Origin: RU20A sp042610495
GTDB taxonomy: Bacteria > Pseudomonadota > Alphaproteobacteria > Rhizobiales > Rhizobiaceae
DNA length: 64,000 bases
NCBI RefSeq assembly: GCF_042610495.1
Contig: NZ_JBHGAP010000001.1
Span: forward strand, 558,001-622,000
Reading direction: 5' to 3'
This document shows, piece by piece, positions 43,618 through 54,379 of the stretch (within the stretch, counting starts at the first letter, position 1; the number at the start of each line of letters is the position of its first letter). Position numbers and translations under genes: made by a program. Under the pieces are notes generated by a model. That model saw only the letters and a list, made by a program, of their open reading frames with translations. It did not search any database and had not been told where the DNA came from.

Positions 43618-44568
43618 ATGGACGACACACATTCAGCGCCGATCGATCTCGCAACCATCGTGGCCGGGATCTATGAGGAGATGAAGCCGCGGCTCGGCGA
43701 GGGCAAGGTGGCGGATTACATCCCGCAACTGGCCCGGGTCGATCCCGCACAGTTCGGCCTTGCCGTCGTTACCATCGACGGCACGGTGCACAGTGCCGGG
43801 GACGCAGCCGTTCCCTTCTCCATCCAGAGCATCTCCAAGGCCTTCACCCTGACGCTGGCGCTCGGCAAGCACGGCGAATCGATCTGGCGGCGCGTCGGCC
43901 GCGAGCCCTCGGGCTCGGCCTTCAATTCGATCGTCCAGCTAGAGGCCGAGCAGGGCAAGCCGCGCAATCCCTTCATCAATGCCGGCGCCATCGCGATCAC
44001 CGACCTCATCCTCGCCGGCCACACGCCGAAGGAACTGATCGGCGAAATCCTGCGCTTCCTGCGCTACCTCGCCAATGACGACGAGATCGTCATCGACCGG
44101 GATGTCGCCCAGTCCGAGGCCGCGACCGGCTTTCGCAATGTGGCGCTTGCCAATTTCATGCGCTCCTTCGGCAAGCTGGATCATCCGGCCGAGCATGTGC
44201 TAGGCGTCTATTTCCACCAGTGCGCCATTGCCATGAACTGCATCCAGCTCGCCCGTGCCGGCCTGTTCCTCGCCAATGGAGGCACGAGCCCGCTCACCGG
44301 TCATTCCGTCGTCTCGCGCCAGCGCGCCAAGCGCATCAATGCGTTGATGCTGACCTGCGGCCACTATGACGGTTCGGGGGATTTCGCCTACCATGTCGGT
44401 CTTCCCGGCAAGAGCGGTGTCGGCGGCGGCATCCTGGCGGTCGCGCCCGGCAAGGCGTCGATCGCCGTGTGGTCGCCGGGGCTGAACCAGAACGGCAATT
44501 CGCTGCTCGGTTCGCTGGCGCTGGAAAAGCTCGCCAGTCGCACCGGCTGGTCGGTCTTTGCGGGCTGA
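43618..44568 (+). CDS. glsA: Glutaminase
   Basis: Hydrolyses glutamine to glutamate and ammonia; serine-dependent beta-lactamase-like fold, 316 residues. PFSIQSISKAF near 66-76 holds the catalytic Ser and Lys, NPFINAGAIAI near 122, HYDGSGDFAYHVGLPGKSGVGGG near 260 (given as a landmark only in part), and the C-terminal NQNGNSLLG. It opposes GlnA in nitrogen balance but is not linked to glnBA. Confidence 0.95.
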   Translation: MDDTHSAPIDLATIVAGIYEEMKPRLGEGKVADYIPQLARVDPAQFGLAVVTIDGTVHSAGDAAVPFSIQSISKAFTLTLALGKHGESIWRRVGREPSGSAFNSIVQLEAEQGKPRNPFINAGAIAITDLILAGHTPKELIGEILRFLRYLANDDEIVIDRDVAQSEAATGFRNVALANFMRSFGKLDHPAEHVLGVYFHQCAIAMNCIQLARAGLFLANGGTSPLTGHSVVSRQRAKRINALMLTCGHYDGSGDFAYHVGLPGKSGVGGGILAVAPGKASIAVWSPGLNQNGNSLLGSLALEKLASRTGWSVFAG

Positions 44569-44678
44569 GCATCACCGCTTCGCCGTCAAACGCCTGACAT
44601 TCGACATTTGTACTTGATCTTTGCCAGCGAGGCGGGCAAGTCCTGCACCGTCTCCTCTTACGCAGGGCCGGCGGCGTG

Positions 44679-45575
44679 ATGCCGGCGGATGCCATGATGG
44701 ATATCGCGACGCACTCACCGTCCCATGCAGACCCCGACACCGCGGCCGATGATCCGGCCGGCGGTCCCGCCATCTTCGCCGGCATGCCGTCCTCCGTTTC
44801 CTTCAACAAGCTGCGCAAGCGGCTGCTTCGCCAGACGCGCCAGGCGATCGAGGATTTCGGCATGCTCACCGGCACGAAGCGCTGGCTGGTCGGCGTGTCC
44901 GGCGGCAAGGACAGCTATTCGCTGCTCGCGATCCTTCTCGACCTGCAATGGCGCGGCCTGCTACCGGTGGAGCTTGTCGCCTGCAACCTCGATCAGGGCC
45001 AGCCGAATTTCCCCAAGCACGTGCTGCCGGACTACCTGACGTCCATCGGCGTCAAGCACCGCATCGAATATCGCGACACCTATTCCATCGTGAAGGAAAA
45101 GGTGCCGGAGGGCGCGACCTATTGCGCGCTCTGTTCGCGCCTGCGCCGCGGCAATCTTTACCGCGTCGCCCGCGAGGAGGGCTGCGATGCGCTGGTGCTG
45201 GGCCACCACCGGGAAGACATCCTCGAAACCTTCTTCATGAACCTCTTCCACGGCGGGCGTCTCGCGGCCATGCCGGCCAAGCTGCTCAATGACGAGGGCG
45301 ATCTGACGCTGCTGCGCCCGCTCGCCTATGCGGCGGAGGATGATCTCGCAAAGTTCGCGAGCGCCATGCGGTTTCCCATCATCCCCTGCGATCTCTGCGG
45401 CTCGCAGGACGGGCTGGAGCGCAATGCGATGAAGGCCATGCTCGCCGATATCGAGCGCCGCATGCCGGGCCGCAAGGATACGATGCTGCGCGCGCTCGGC
45501 CATGCCAATCCCTCGCATCTGCTCGATCCCAGGCTTTTCGACTTCAAGGCCCTCACACCGGAGACCCGTTCATGA
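44679..45575 (+). CDS. ttcA: tRNA 2-thiocytidine(32) synthetase TtcA
   Basis: Iron-sulfur PP-loop enzyme that thiolates C32 of some tRNAs. PP-loop SGGKDS at 74-79; Cys149 and Cys152 in CALC plus CDLC (about 238-241) provide the cluster ligands. 298 residues from the ATG at 44679; ATGs at 44694 and 44697 are alternatives and no ribosome site decides. Its stop overlaps the next start (ATGA). Confidence 0.94.
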   Translation: MPADAMMDIATHSPSHADPDTAADDPAGGPAIFAGMPSSVSFNKLRKRLLRQTRQAIEDFGMLTGTKRWLVGVSGGKDSYSLLAILLDLQWRGLLPVELVACNLDQGQPNFPKHVLPDYLTSIGVKHRIEYRDTYSIVKEKVPEGATYCALCSRLRRGNLYRVAREEGCDALVLGHHREDILETFFMNLFHGGRLAAMPAKLLNDEGDLTLLRPLAYAAEDDLAKFASAMRFPIIPCDLCGSQDGLERNAMKAMLADIERRMPGRKDTMLRALGHANPSHLLDPRLFDFKALTPETRS

Positions 45576-46396
45576 CCGCGTCCATCGACATTGCCGACCT
45601 CGCCAATATCCTCCAGGAGGCGGCGGTGAAGGAGATCCTGCCGCGCTTCCGCAATCTCGGCGACGGCGACGTACGCGAAAAGAGCGAGGCCATCGACCTC
45701 GTGACCGAAGCCGACGAGGCTGCCGAGCGGCTGATCAAGGCGCGCGTCGCCGAGATCGCGCCGACCGCACTCTTCATCGGCGAGGAAAGCGTGGCCGCCG
45801 ATCCGGCCCTGCTGCCGACGCTTGAAGGGGCCGCCCTTGCCGTCGTCGTCGATCCCATCGACGGCACCTTCAATTTCGCCGCCGGCATCCCGGCCTATGG
45901 CGTCATGGCAAGTGTGGTTGTGAATGGCGAAGTCACCGCCGGCATCATCTACGATCCCATGGGCAATGACTGGGTGATCGCCGAGCGCGGCGCTGGCGCC
46001 TGGCTGTGCAAGGCCGATGGTTCGCAGACCAAGCTCTCCGTCGCCGCGCCCGTCGGTCTCGGCGACATGGTCGGCTGCGCCTCGACGAGCTTCGCCAAGC
46101 CCGAAGAGCGCGTCGGCCTGATGACCAATCTCGCCAAGGTCCGGATTGCCGCCAGCTATCGCAACGCTGCCCATGAATATCGCACCATGGCCGGCGGCTA
46201 TTTCCACTATCTCATGTACCAGAAGCTGATGCCCTGGGACCACCTCGTCGGGGCCATCATCTGCGAGGAAGCCGGCGCCCATGTCGCCCGCCTCGACGGG
46301 TCTGTCTATCGCCCCGGCCATGTGGATGGCGGCCTGCTGGTTGCCGTCGACAAGCCGAGCTGGGATCTGCTGCGCCGCGAAGTGTTCACATTCTGA
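45572..46396 (+). CDS. Inositol monophosphatase family protein
   Basis: Mg-dependent phosphatase fold of 274 residues. Metal ligands: Glu71-Glu72 in GEES, Asp94 and Asp97 in DPIDGTFNF, Asp223 in PWDHLVGA. Could act on inositol phosphate, histidinol phosphate or another sugar phosphate; sequence does not decide. Translationally coupled to ttcA and followed by a terminator. Confidence 0.92.
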   Translation: MTASIDIADLANILQEAAVKEILPRFRNLGDGDVREKSEAIDLVTEADEAAERLIKARVAEIAPTALFIGEESVAADPALLPTLEGAALAVVVDPIDGTFNFAAGIPAYGVMASVVVNGEVTAGIIYDPMGNDWVIAERGAGAWLCKADGSQTKLSVAAPVGLGDMVGCASTSFAKPEERVGLMTNLAKVRIAASYRNAAHEYRTMAGGYFHYLMYQKLMPWDHLVGAIICEEAGAHVARLDGSVYRPGHVDGGLLVAVDKPSWDLLRREVFTF

Positions 46397-46420
46397 GCAG
46401 CCACACAGCGAAAAACATGA

Positions 46421-46455
46421 AGGCCCGGAGTGCAGATGCGCTCCGGGCCTTTTTT
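46421..46455. terminator. Terminator between inositol monophosphatase and MFS genes
   Basis: A 10-bp perfect stem AGGCCCGGAG with complement, 10-base loop, then seven T on the plus strand; between convergent genes. Confidence 0.88.
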
Positions 46456-46475
46456 CATTCTCAGGAGCCAGCTCT

Positions 46476-47723
46476 TCAGGCCGGCTTGTTCTGAGACTTG
46501 AAGAGCTTGCCCTTCTCGGCGATCAGCACGAAGAACAGGCCGATGACGGAAACCGTGAAGAAGCCTATGACCATTGGTAGCGCCGTGCCGTTGAAGGCCT
46601 GGCCGATCACCGCGCCGATGACGGTGCCGCCGGCCGTGCCCATGAAGCCGAGCACGGAGGAAGCTGTGCCGGCGACATGGCCGAGCGGCTCCATGGCCAG
46701 CGAATTGAAGTTCGAGCCGATCCAGCCGAACTGGAACATGGCGAGCGCGAAGAGCCCGAGGAAAAGCGGGAAGGGCAGGTGGCCCGCCCATAGAATCTCC
46801 AGCACCAGCCAGAGCGTATTGACCGTGAGGAACCCGATCAGCGCGCCGTGCGAGAGAATGCGCATGCCGTATCGGCCGACGAGCCGCGCATTGATGAACG
46901 AAGCCGAAGACATGAAGGCCGCGACTGCAGCGAACGCGACCGGAAACCAGGCGCCGAGTTCGTAGATGCCGACATAGATCTGCTGCGCGGAATTGATGAA
47001 GCCAAACAGCGCGCCGAAGATGAAGGTGCTCGACAGCGTGTAGAACAGCGCGATGCGGTTCGTCAGCACGATGCGGAAACCGTCGAGGATCGAGGCAACG
47101 GTAAAGGGCCGGACATCCTCCGGTGCCAGCGTTTCCGGCAGGCGCAGGTAGAACCACGTCACGATCGCCATGGCAATCACGCCCATGAAGACGAAGATCA
47201 GATGCCAGTTGCCGAAAAGCATGATGACCTGCCCGGTGCCGGGCGCCAGAATCGGCACGATCATGAAGACCATCATGATCAGCGACATGACCTCGCCCAT
47301 GGCACGCCCGCCGAACACGTCGCGCACGATGGAAATGGTGATGACCCGCATCGCGGCCGAGCCGATGCCCTGCACGAAGCGCAGGACGAGCAGCGCCGTG
47401 AAACTCGGCACCAGGAGGGCTGCGAAGGCGGCAACGATATAGATGCCGAAGCCAACAAACATCGGAATGCGCCGGCCGAAACGGTCCGAAAGGGGGCCGT
47501 AGAAGAGCTGCGACACGGCAAAGCCGATCAGATAGGCGGAAATCACATACTGGCTGTGATTTTCATCGACGACACCAAGCGATTTGCCGATGTCCTGCAG
47601 ACCCGGCAGCATGATGTCGATGGCAAGCGCGTTGAGTGCCATCAGCAGCGCCATCAGCGCGATGAATTCGACCTTGCCCATGCCCTTCAGGCGGGCCTTG
47701 GCTTCGGGTGAAAGATCCGTCAT
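46476..47723 (-). CDS. MFS transporter, Bcr/CflA (multidrug efflux) family
   Basis: 12-helix inner membrane proton-coupled exporter of 415 residues. Family signs: FIALMALLMALNALAIDIMLPGL in helix 1 (partial), GPLSDRFGRRIP loop 2-3, RFVQGIGSAAMRV in helix 4, and APGTGQVI in helix 5. Substrate unknown; the group includes bicyclomycin and chloramphenicol exporters. It is monocistronic, and a hairpin terminator separates it from grxD. Confidence 0.92.
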   Translation of the reverse strand: MTDLSPEAKARLKGMGKVEFIALMALLMALNALAIDIMLPGLQDIGKSLGVVDENHSQYVISAYLIGFAVSQLFYGPLSDRFGRRIPMFVGFGIYIVAAFAALLVPSFTALLVLRFVQGIGSAAMRVITISIVRDVFGGRAMGEVMSLIMMVFMIVPILAPGTGQVIMLFGNWHLIFVFMGVIAMAIVTWFYLRLPETLAPEDVRPFTVASILDGFRIVLTNRIALFYTLSSTFIFGALFGFINSAQQIYVGIYELGAWFPVAFAAVAAFMSSASFINARLVGRYGMRILSHGALIGFLTVNTLWLVLEILWAGHLPFPLFLGLFALAMFQFGWIGSNFNSLAMEPLGHVAGTASSVLGFMGTAGGTVIGAVIGQAFNGTALPMVIGFFTVSVIGLFFVLIAEKGKLFKSQNKPA

Positions 47724-47776
47724 GGCAAAATCCGGTTTTCAGGCCGCCTGATACGGCAGGACCCGCGACAAAAACG

Positions 47777-47815
47777 AAAAGGCCCACCAGCCGCAAAAGC
47801 ACGGCTCGGGCTTTT
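47777..47815 (-). terminator. Probable terminator downstream of grxD
   Basis: Imperfect hairpin: AAAAGGCCC..AGCCG and CGGCT.GGGCTTTT around CAAAAGCA, with T residues on the minus strand. A second GC-rich hairpin (GGCCGG..CCGGCC, about 47838-47862) lies closer to grxD. Confidence 0.5.
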
Positions 47816-47879
47816 AAACTCAGTCCAGAGGGTTGATCGGCCGGCGCGGTAATTGCACCGGCCCTATCGTGTCAAGGGA

Positions 47880-48215
47880 TCAGGCAGCGCCCTTGACGGC
47901 GATGCCCTGTTCTTCCAGATGCTGCTGAAGTTCGCCGGCCTGGAACATTTCGCGCACGATGTCGCAACCGCCGAGAAACTCGCCCTTCACGTAAAGCTGC
48001 GGGATGGTCGGCCAGTTGGCGTAGTCCTTGATGCCCTGGCGCAGGTCCATGTCGGCGAGCACGTTGATGCCCTTGTAGTCGACACCGAGGTAGTCGAGGA
48101 TCTGCACGACCTGGCCGGAGAACCCGCACTGCGGAAACTGCGGCGTGCCCTTCATGAAAAGCACGATGTCGTTGGTCTTGACTTCGTTGTCGATGAAATC
48201 GTGGATGCCGCTCAT
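47880..48215 (-). CDS. grxD: Grx4-type monothiol glutaredoxin
   Basis: CGFS glutaredoxin that carries and delivers iron-sulfur clusters, often as a heterodimer with BolA. 111 residues; active Cys30 in CGFS, conserved WPTIPQLYVKGEFLGGCDI. The start at 48215 has GAGGACACCGG upstream; the longer frame to 48317 is not conserved. bolA lies 1 kb upstream on the same strand, with two unrelated small genes between. Confidence 0.96.
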   Translation of the reverse strand: MSGIHDFIDNEVKTNDIVLFMKGTPQFPQCGFSGQVVQILDYLGVDYKGINVLADMDLRQGIKDYANWPTIPQLYVKGEFLGGCDIVREMFQAGELQQHLEEQGIAVKGAA

Positions 48216-48394
48216 GGCCGGTGTCCTCTTGCAAGCGGCGTCAAGAGCCGCTGATTTGGCTGTTGTCTGGTGTCGCCTCCGGCTCGAATCCCCCGGTATG
48301 GCGACGCCCTCTGCCACCTAGATAGCAAGGGGGCGGCAGGAAGAAAAGGCCCGGCCGAAACGTTCGGTTCGGTCAGCCTGCATTTGAGCGCCTG

Positions 48395-48955
48395 CTACTG
48401 TGTGGCCTCGCAAGCCGTGCGACCCGTCGCCGTCACCGTGGCGTCCGACATCGAAAGGCGCTTCTCGGCGGTGAGCGCCGAGCCGAAGCCATTCTTCTGG
48501 TGCTCCGCAAATTCCGGGCAGCTTTTTGCGTCCGCCGTGCCGACACGTTCCCAGAACGTCACGGCCGTCGCCGTCGTTTCGAAACGATTGGCGGGGACGT
48601 CGAGGATTTTCCTGCCGTTGTCGAGGTCATAGACCACGAGGTCGCCATCCGGCCCTGTCGAGCGGGTGAGAACCAGCATGTGATCGTGAAGGGCGGAGAA
48701 CCAGAGCGGATCGCCGGCCTCGCCGATCACTGTCGTGGCACGACCGGCATCGAAGCGGCAGGGCGTGAATTCCCGGGTCTTTCCGATGCGGTAGATGGCG
48801 AACTGCTCCCCCGGGCCATCGGCATGGGCTTCAGGCACGACCACATACCGGCTGTTGCGCGGACAATCGGACGCGTCCTCAGCCCACGATGGTGGCGCTG
48901 TCATAAGCGTGGCCGGGCAAAGTGCCAGAAAGGTGATCAGGGGGGGAATGCGCAT
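48395..48955 (-). CDS. Hypothetical secreted protein between bolA and grxD
   Basis: 186 residues with signal peptide (FLALCPATLMTAPPSWA-E). The mature part has four Cys and strand-rich segments (YVVVPEA, LVVYDLDNGRKILDVP) that recall a small beta-propeller fragment. Family not recognised. Same direction as bolA and grxD, 19 bases after the basic protein gene, so likely in the same transcript. Confidence 0.72.
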   Translation of the reverse strand: MRIPPLITFLALCPATLMTAPPSWAEDASDCPRNSRYVVVPEAHADGPGEQFAIYRIGKTREFTPCRFDAGRATTVIGEAGDPLWFSALHDHMLVLTRSTGPDGDLVVYDLDNGRKILDVPANRFETTATAVTFWERVGTADAKSCPEFAEHQKNGFGSALTAEKRLSMSDATVTATGRTACEATQ

Positions 48956-48974
48956 CGTGAGGGAATCCGGCCGC

Positions 48975-49232
48975 TCAGCGGCTGCGCTGCTTGCTGCGGC
49001 TTGCCGCCGTCCGACGGCGGCTCACCTGCTTGCGGGGGCGCTTGGCCGGCGCCTTCTTCTTCACGAAGCGACCGGTGCGGGGCGAGCGTGCGGGCTCGCC
49101 ATCCGCGCTCGCGGCAGCGCGCGTCTTGCGGCGCTTGCGTTTCGTGGTCGTCGTCACACCCGCCTTGGTCAGCAGCTCCTTGACGACCTTTTCGACGACG
49201 CCCGTCACCAGTTCCTTCATCAGGTCGGCCAT
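48975..49232 (-). CDS. Small basic protein of unknown function
   Basis: 85 residues. The first 28 form a helix (MADLMKELVTGVVEKVVKELL); the rest is very rich in Lys, Arg, Ala and Ser, with a KRKRRK cluster and a SPRTGRFVKKK stretch like the linker of H1/HU-tail proteins. It may bind nucleic acid; this is inference from composition only. Starts 5 bases after the bolA stop. Confidence 0.65.
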   Translation of the reverse strand: MADLMKELVTGVVEKVVKELLTKAGVTTTTKRKRRKTRAAASADGEPARSPRTGRFVKKKAPAKRPRKQVSRRRTAASRSKQRSR

Positions 49233-49237
49233 CTCGG

Positions 49238-49480
49238 TTACTCCGCGGCCGGCGGCGCAGAGGTCTGCAGTGCCAGCGCATGCAGCACGCCGCCCATGTT
49301 GCCCTTCAGCGCATTGTAGACCATCTGGTGCTGTTGCACGCGGCTCTTGCCACGAAAGGCCTCGGCCACCACTTCCGCCGCATAGTGATCACCGTCGCCG
49401 GCGAGGTCACGGATGACGACCTTCGCACCGGGAATGCCGGCCTTGATCAGGTCCTCGATATCGCCTGCGTCCATCGCCAT
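49238..49480 (-). CDS. bolA: BolA family protein
   Basis: 80-residue BolA/YrbA-type protein (DLIKAGIPGAKVVIRDLAGDG, HYAAEVVAEAF, HQMVYNALKGNMG), partner of CGFS glutaredoxins in iron-sulfur and iron sensing. The start may be 49480 or 49474. Begins the bolA, basic protein, secreted protein, grxD series, after the purL terminator. Confidence 0.93.
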   Translation of the reverse strand: MAMDAGDIEDLIKAGIPGAKVVIRDLAGDGDHYAAEVVAEAFRGKSRVQQHQMVYNALKGNMGGVLHALALQTSAPPAAE

Positions 49481-49588
49481 TGGGGTCTCTCCGATTCATG
49501 GTCTTTCCGGAAAGGATAGGTGCGAAGCACCGTTAAGGTCAATCGCGTCGCCGGGTATTTGGCTTTCGGTCGATGGTCGCACCATAAC

Positions 49589-49619
49589 GAAAAACCCCGG
49601 CGCCTCGAGGCACCGGGGT
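49589..49619 (-). terminator. Terminator of purL
   Basis: Strong hairpin ACCCCGG-GCCT-CG-AGGC-CCGGGGT with one internal mismatch, followed by five T on the minus strand, 30 bases past purL. Confidence 0.88.
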
Positions 49620-49648
49620 GAATGAACGCCGTCGTCAAACGGTTGTGA

Positions 49649-51883
<2,235 letters not shown>

Positions 51884-51996
51884 CGGGCTCTCGAAACGGT
51901 TGGAGGGCAGCAATTGCCCTGCCTATAACCGATCAACGCAGGCCGCGCACCCGAAAAATGCCCGCGTCAACAGGGCGGCGCGCCGCCCGCTGACGT

Positions 51997-53145
51997 TCAG
52001 CTGCCCTGCCGGCTGAAGGCGGTGATGGCGTCGCGCGTCGCATCATCGGCAACCCCGCTGGGCTTGCCCTTGTAGGTGCCTGCTACCGCCAGCCGCTCCT
52101 GCAGCGCCGTATAGAAAGGCTCGCCCCAGTTGCCCTCCATGACGTAGTCGCGATTGAAGTCGTCGCTCGGCGCGTCGCCCGCATCGAGGCTCTTGAAAAA
52201 CAGATCGACGGCCGCCGGCACATCGGTCTTGCCGCCCTTGCCGGTCGCCAGGAAGAGGGCGATATTGGCCATAGCGAGCGGATTTCCGGCATCGACAGCC
52301 TTCTGGTACCACTCGGTCGCCTTCGCATAATCCTGCGGCACGCCGTCGCCGGTCTCGTAGAGATTGCCGATATTGTTGACGGCATCCGGATTTCCGGCAT
52401 CCACCGCCTTCTGGTACCAGTCGAGCGCCACCTTTGCGTCCTTCGTCACGCCGAAGCCATTCTGGTAGATCCAGCCGATATTGTTCATGCTGTCGCCGAT
52501 GCCGGCTGCCGCACCGCGCCGGTACCAGTGCATGGCCTTGCCCCAGTCCTGCGGCACGCCGAAACCATTTTCGTAGGCATAGCCGATCCCGTGCAGGGAA
52601 TCGGTATAGCCAAGCGTGATGGCCGTCTTGAAGTAGGCCATCGAGGCCGCGTAATCATGCGGCGTCTCGGCGCTGTCGCGATAGATGATCGCCAGATTGT
52701 GGGATGCGATCCCGATTTCGTCGGCCGCCGCCTTGTAGAAGTCGATGGCTTTTTCCTCATCACGCGGCAGCCCGAAGCCGTGATCGTAGAGGATGCCCAT
52801 GCCGGCTGCGGCGATCTTGTAGCCGGCCTTTGCTGCCGTCTCGAATTCCACCCGGGCGGTCGCGTAATCTTCCAGCACATAGGCCGCGCGGCCCGCCTGA
52901 TAGTGGAGCCGCGGCTCGGTCGGCTGGGCTGCGAGCGCCCGTGTGCAGGTTTTCAGCGCCTCCTCAGCATCGAAATCCTCGCGTGACACCCCGGCCGCTT
53001 CCGCCGGGCGCTGTGGATCTGCCGGGTTGCTCGCCAGCCGGTCACAGGCCTCGACATCTGTTTCCGCATGGGCGGGAGCGGAGAATGGCAGCGGAGCCAC
53101 CGCAGCAAGACAAAGAAGGAGCGGGACGGCACGGGAGGCGCGCAT
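51997..53145 (-). CDS. Secreted Sel1-repeat protein (copy 1)
   Basis: 382 residues with a signal peptide (PLLLCLAAVAPLPFSAPAHA). An N-terminal module (ACDRLASNPADPQRP) precedes about seven Sel1/TPR-like repeats of 36 residues, recognised by AMHWYRRGAAAG, ALDWYQKAVDAG and NNIGNLYETGDGV. The C-terminal module has DDFNRDYVMEGNW and ends in a short ALTL-like segment. Sel1 repeats mediate protein contacts; the partner is unknown. The gene and its upstream neighbour share both end modules, so they are paralogues. Confidence 0.88.
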   Translation of the reverse strand: MRASRAVPLLLCLAAVAPLPFSAPAHAETDVEACDRLASNPADPQRPAEAAGVSREDFDAEEALKTCTRALAAQPTEPRLHYQAGRAAYVLEDYATARVEFETAAKAGYKIAAAGMGILYDHGFGLPRDEEKAIDFYKAAADEIGIASHNLAIIYRDSAETPHDYAASMAYFKTAITLGYTDSLHGIGYAYENGFGVPQDWGKAMHWYRRGAAAGIGDSMNNIGWIYQNGFGVTKDAKVALDWYQKAVDAGNPDAVNNIGNLYETGDGVPQDYAKATEWYQKAVDAGNPLAMANIALFLATGKGGKTDVPAAVDLFFKSLDAGDAPSDDFNRDYVMEGNWGEPFYTALQERLAVAGTYKGKPSGVADDATRDAITAFSRQGS

Positions 53146-53286
53146 GGTGATTCCTCGTGTCAGGCGTGGCCAGGCTTTGCTCGCCCGGGCCCCGCGGAAA
53201 GAACGGCCTGTGTATCAGGTCTTGCTACCTGAGAGTTGATGCAAGAGCGGTGCATTCGTCAATGGGCAGTCGCGGGATTGACCGCG

Positions 53287-54291
53287 TCAGGCGCCGACCA
53301 GACCCTCTATGGCCGATCGCGTCGCGGCATCGAGCGTGCCCGTTTCGGGCAGCGAGAGCTTGATCTGAAGGGCCGACCAGAAGGCTGCCGGCCAGCTATC
53401 CTCGAACAGGAAGTCGCGGTTGAAGGCGTCGTCGTCCGCATTGCCCTTTTCGAAGCCGGCCAGAACGAGCTCGACAGCCTTGCCCTGGTCCACCGTCATG
53501 CCGACGCCATTGGCAAACATGTGGGCGATGTTGAAATCGGCGAGCGGATAGTCCTGGGCCTGCGCCTTGCGATACCACACCAGCGCCTCGGCCGGATCCT
53601 GCGCGACGCCGTTGCCTTCCTCGTAGAGCACGCCGATGTTGTTCTGCGCCTCGGGAATGTCCTTCTCCGCGGCCTTGCGGTACCACACGAGCGCCTCCGC
53701 ATAATCCTGCGTGACACCGTTGCCGGTATCGTAGGCAAAGCCGACATCGACCAGTGACTGGTCGTAGCCGAGCGACACGGCCTTCTGAAACAGCGCGAAG
53801 GATGCGGCGTGGTCGATCGGCGCGTCCTTTTCATCGCGCAGGACGACCGCCAGATTGTGGGCGGCAAAGCCGACATTGGCGTCGGCGCCGGCGCGGTAGA
53901 GCGCGATCGCCTTTTTCAGGTCGTGCGTGGTGCCGATTCCTTGATCATAGAAATAACCGAGCTGCGCCTTCGCGACCGCCAATCCGGCATCGGCCGCGAT
54001 TGCGATCTCGGCAAACGCTCCTGCCGTATCGTCCTTGTCGTAGAGCGCGCGGCCGAGCTGGTAGTGGAAGCGCGGCGCGGGATCGGAAGCGATCGCCTCC
54101 CGGCAGGCTGCGATCGCGGTCTCGAATTCGATCGCGCCCGTGGCGACGCCGGCAATGCCGGCGGGCTTCTGAGGGTCGCCCGGATGTGCGGCAAGCTGGT
54201 CGCAGCGCAGTGCCGCCGTCTCGGCATGGGCCAGCGGCGCGGTGGCCAGGAAAAGCGGTGCGGCGAGGACCAGCAGGCGGTGAGACAACAT
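53287..54291 (-). CDS. Secreted Sel1-repeat protein (copy 2)
   Basis: 334 residues; signal peptide LLVLAAPLFLATAPLAHA. N-terminal module RCDQLAAHPGDPQKP, six or so Sel1 repeats (ALVWYRKAAEKD, NNIGVLYEEGNGV), then DAFNRDFLFEDSWP. It parallels copy 1 module by module but is one or two repeats shorter. The start at 54291 is fixed by GGAGG 7 bases upstream. 141 bases separate the two copies. Confidence 0.9.
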   Translation of the reverse strand: MLSHRLLVLAAPLFLATAPLAHAETAALRCDQLAAHPGDPQKPAGIAGVATGAIEFETAIAACREAIASDPAPRFHYQLGRALYDKDDTAGAFAEIAIAADAGLAVAKAQLGYFYDQGIGTTHDLKKAIALYRAGADANVGFAAHNLAVVLRDEKDAPIDHAASFALFQKAVSLGYDQSLVDVGFAYDTGNGVTQDYAEALVWYRKAAEKDIPEAQNNIGVLYEEGNGVAQDPAEALVWYRKAQAQDYPLADFNIAHMFANGVGMTVDQGKAVELVLAGFEKGNADDDAFNRDFLFEDSWPAAFWSALQIKLSLPETGTLDAATRSAIEGLVGA

Positions 54292-54379
54292 CGGAAAACC
54301 TCCAGGGTGCGTATGATGTGTCTGCACCCTAGGGCGTCCGGTAGGCGCCTTCTGTTTCCGTGGGAACAGGGCGCCGGAC

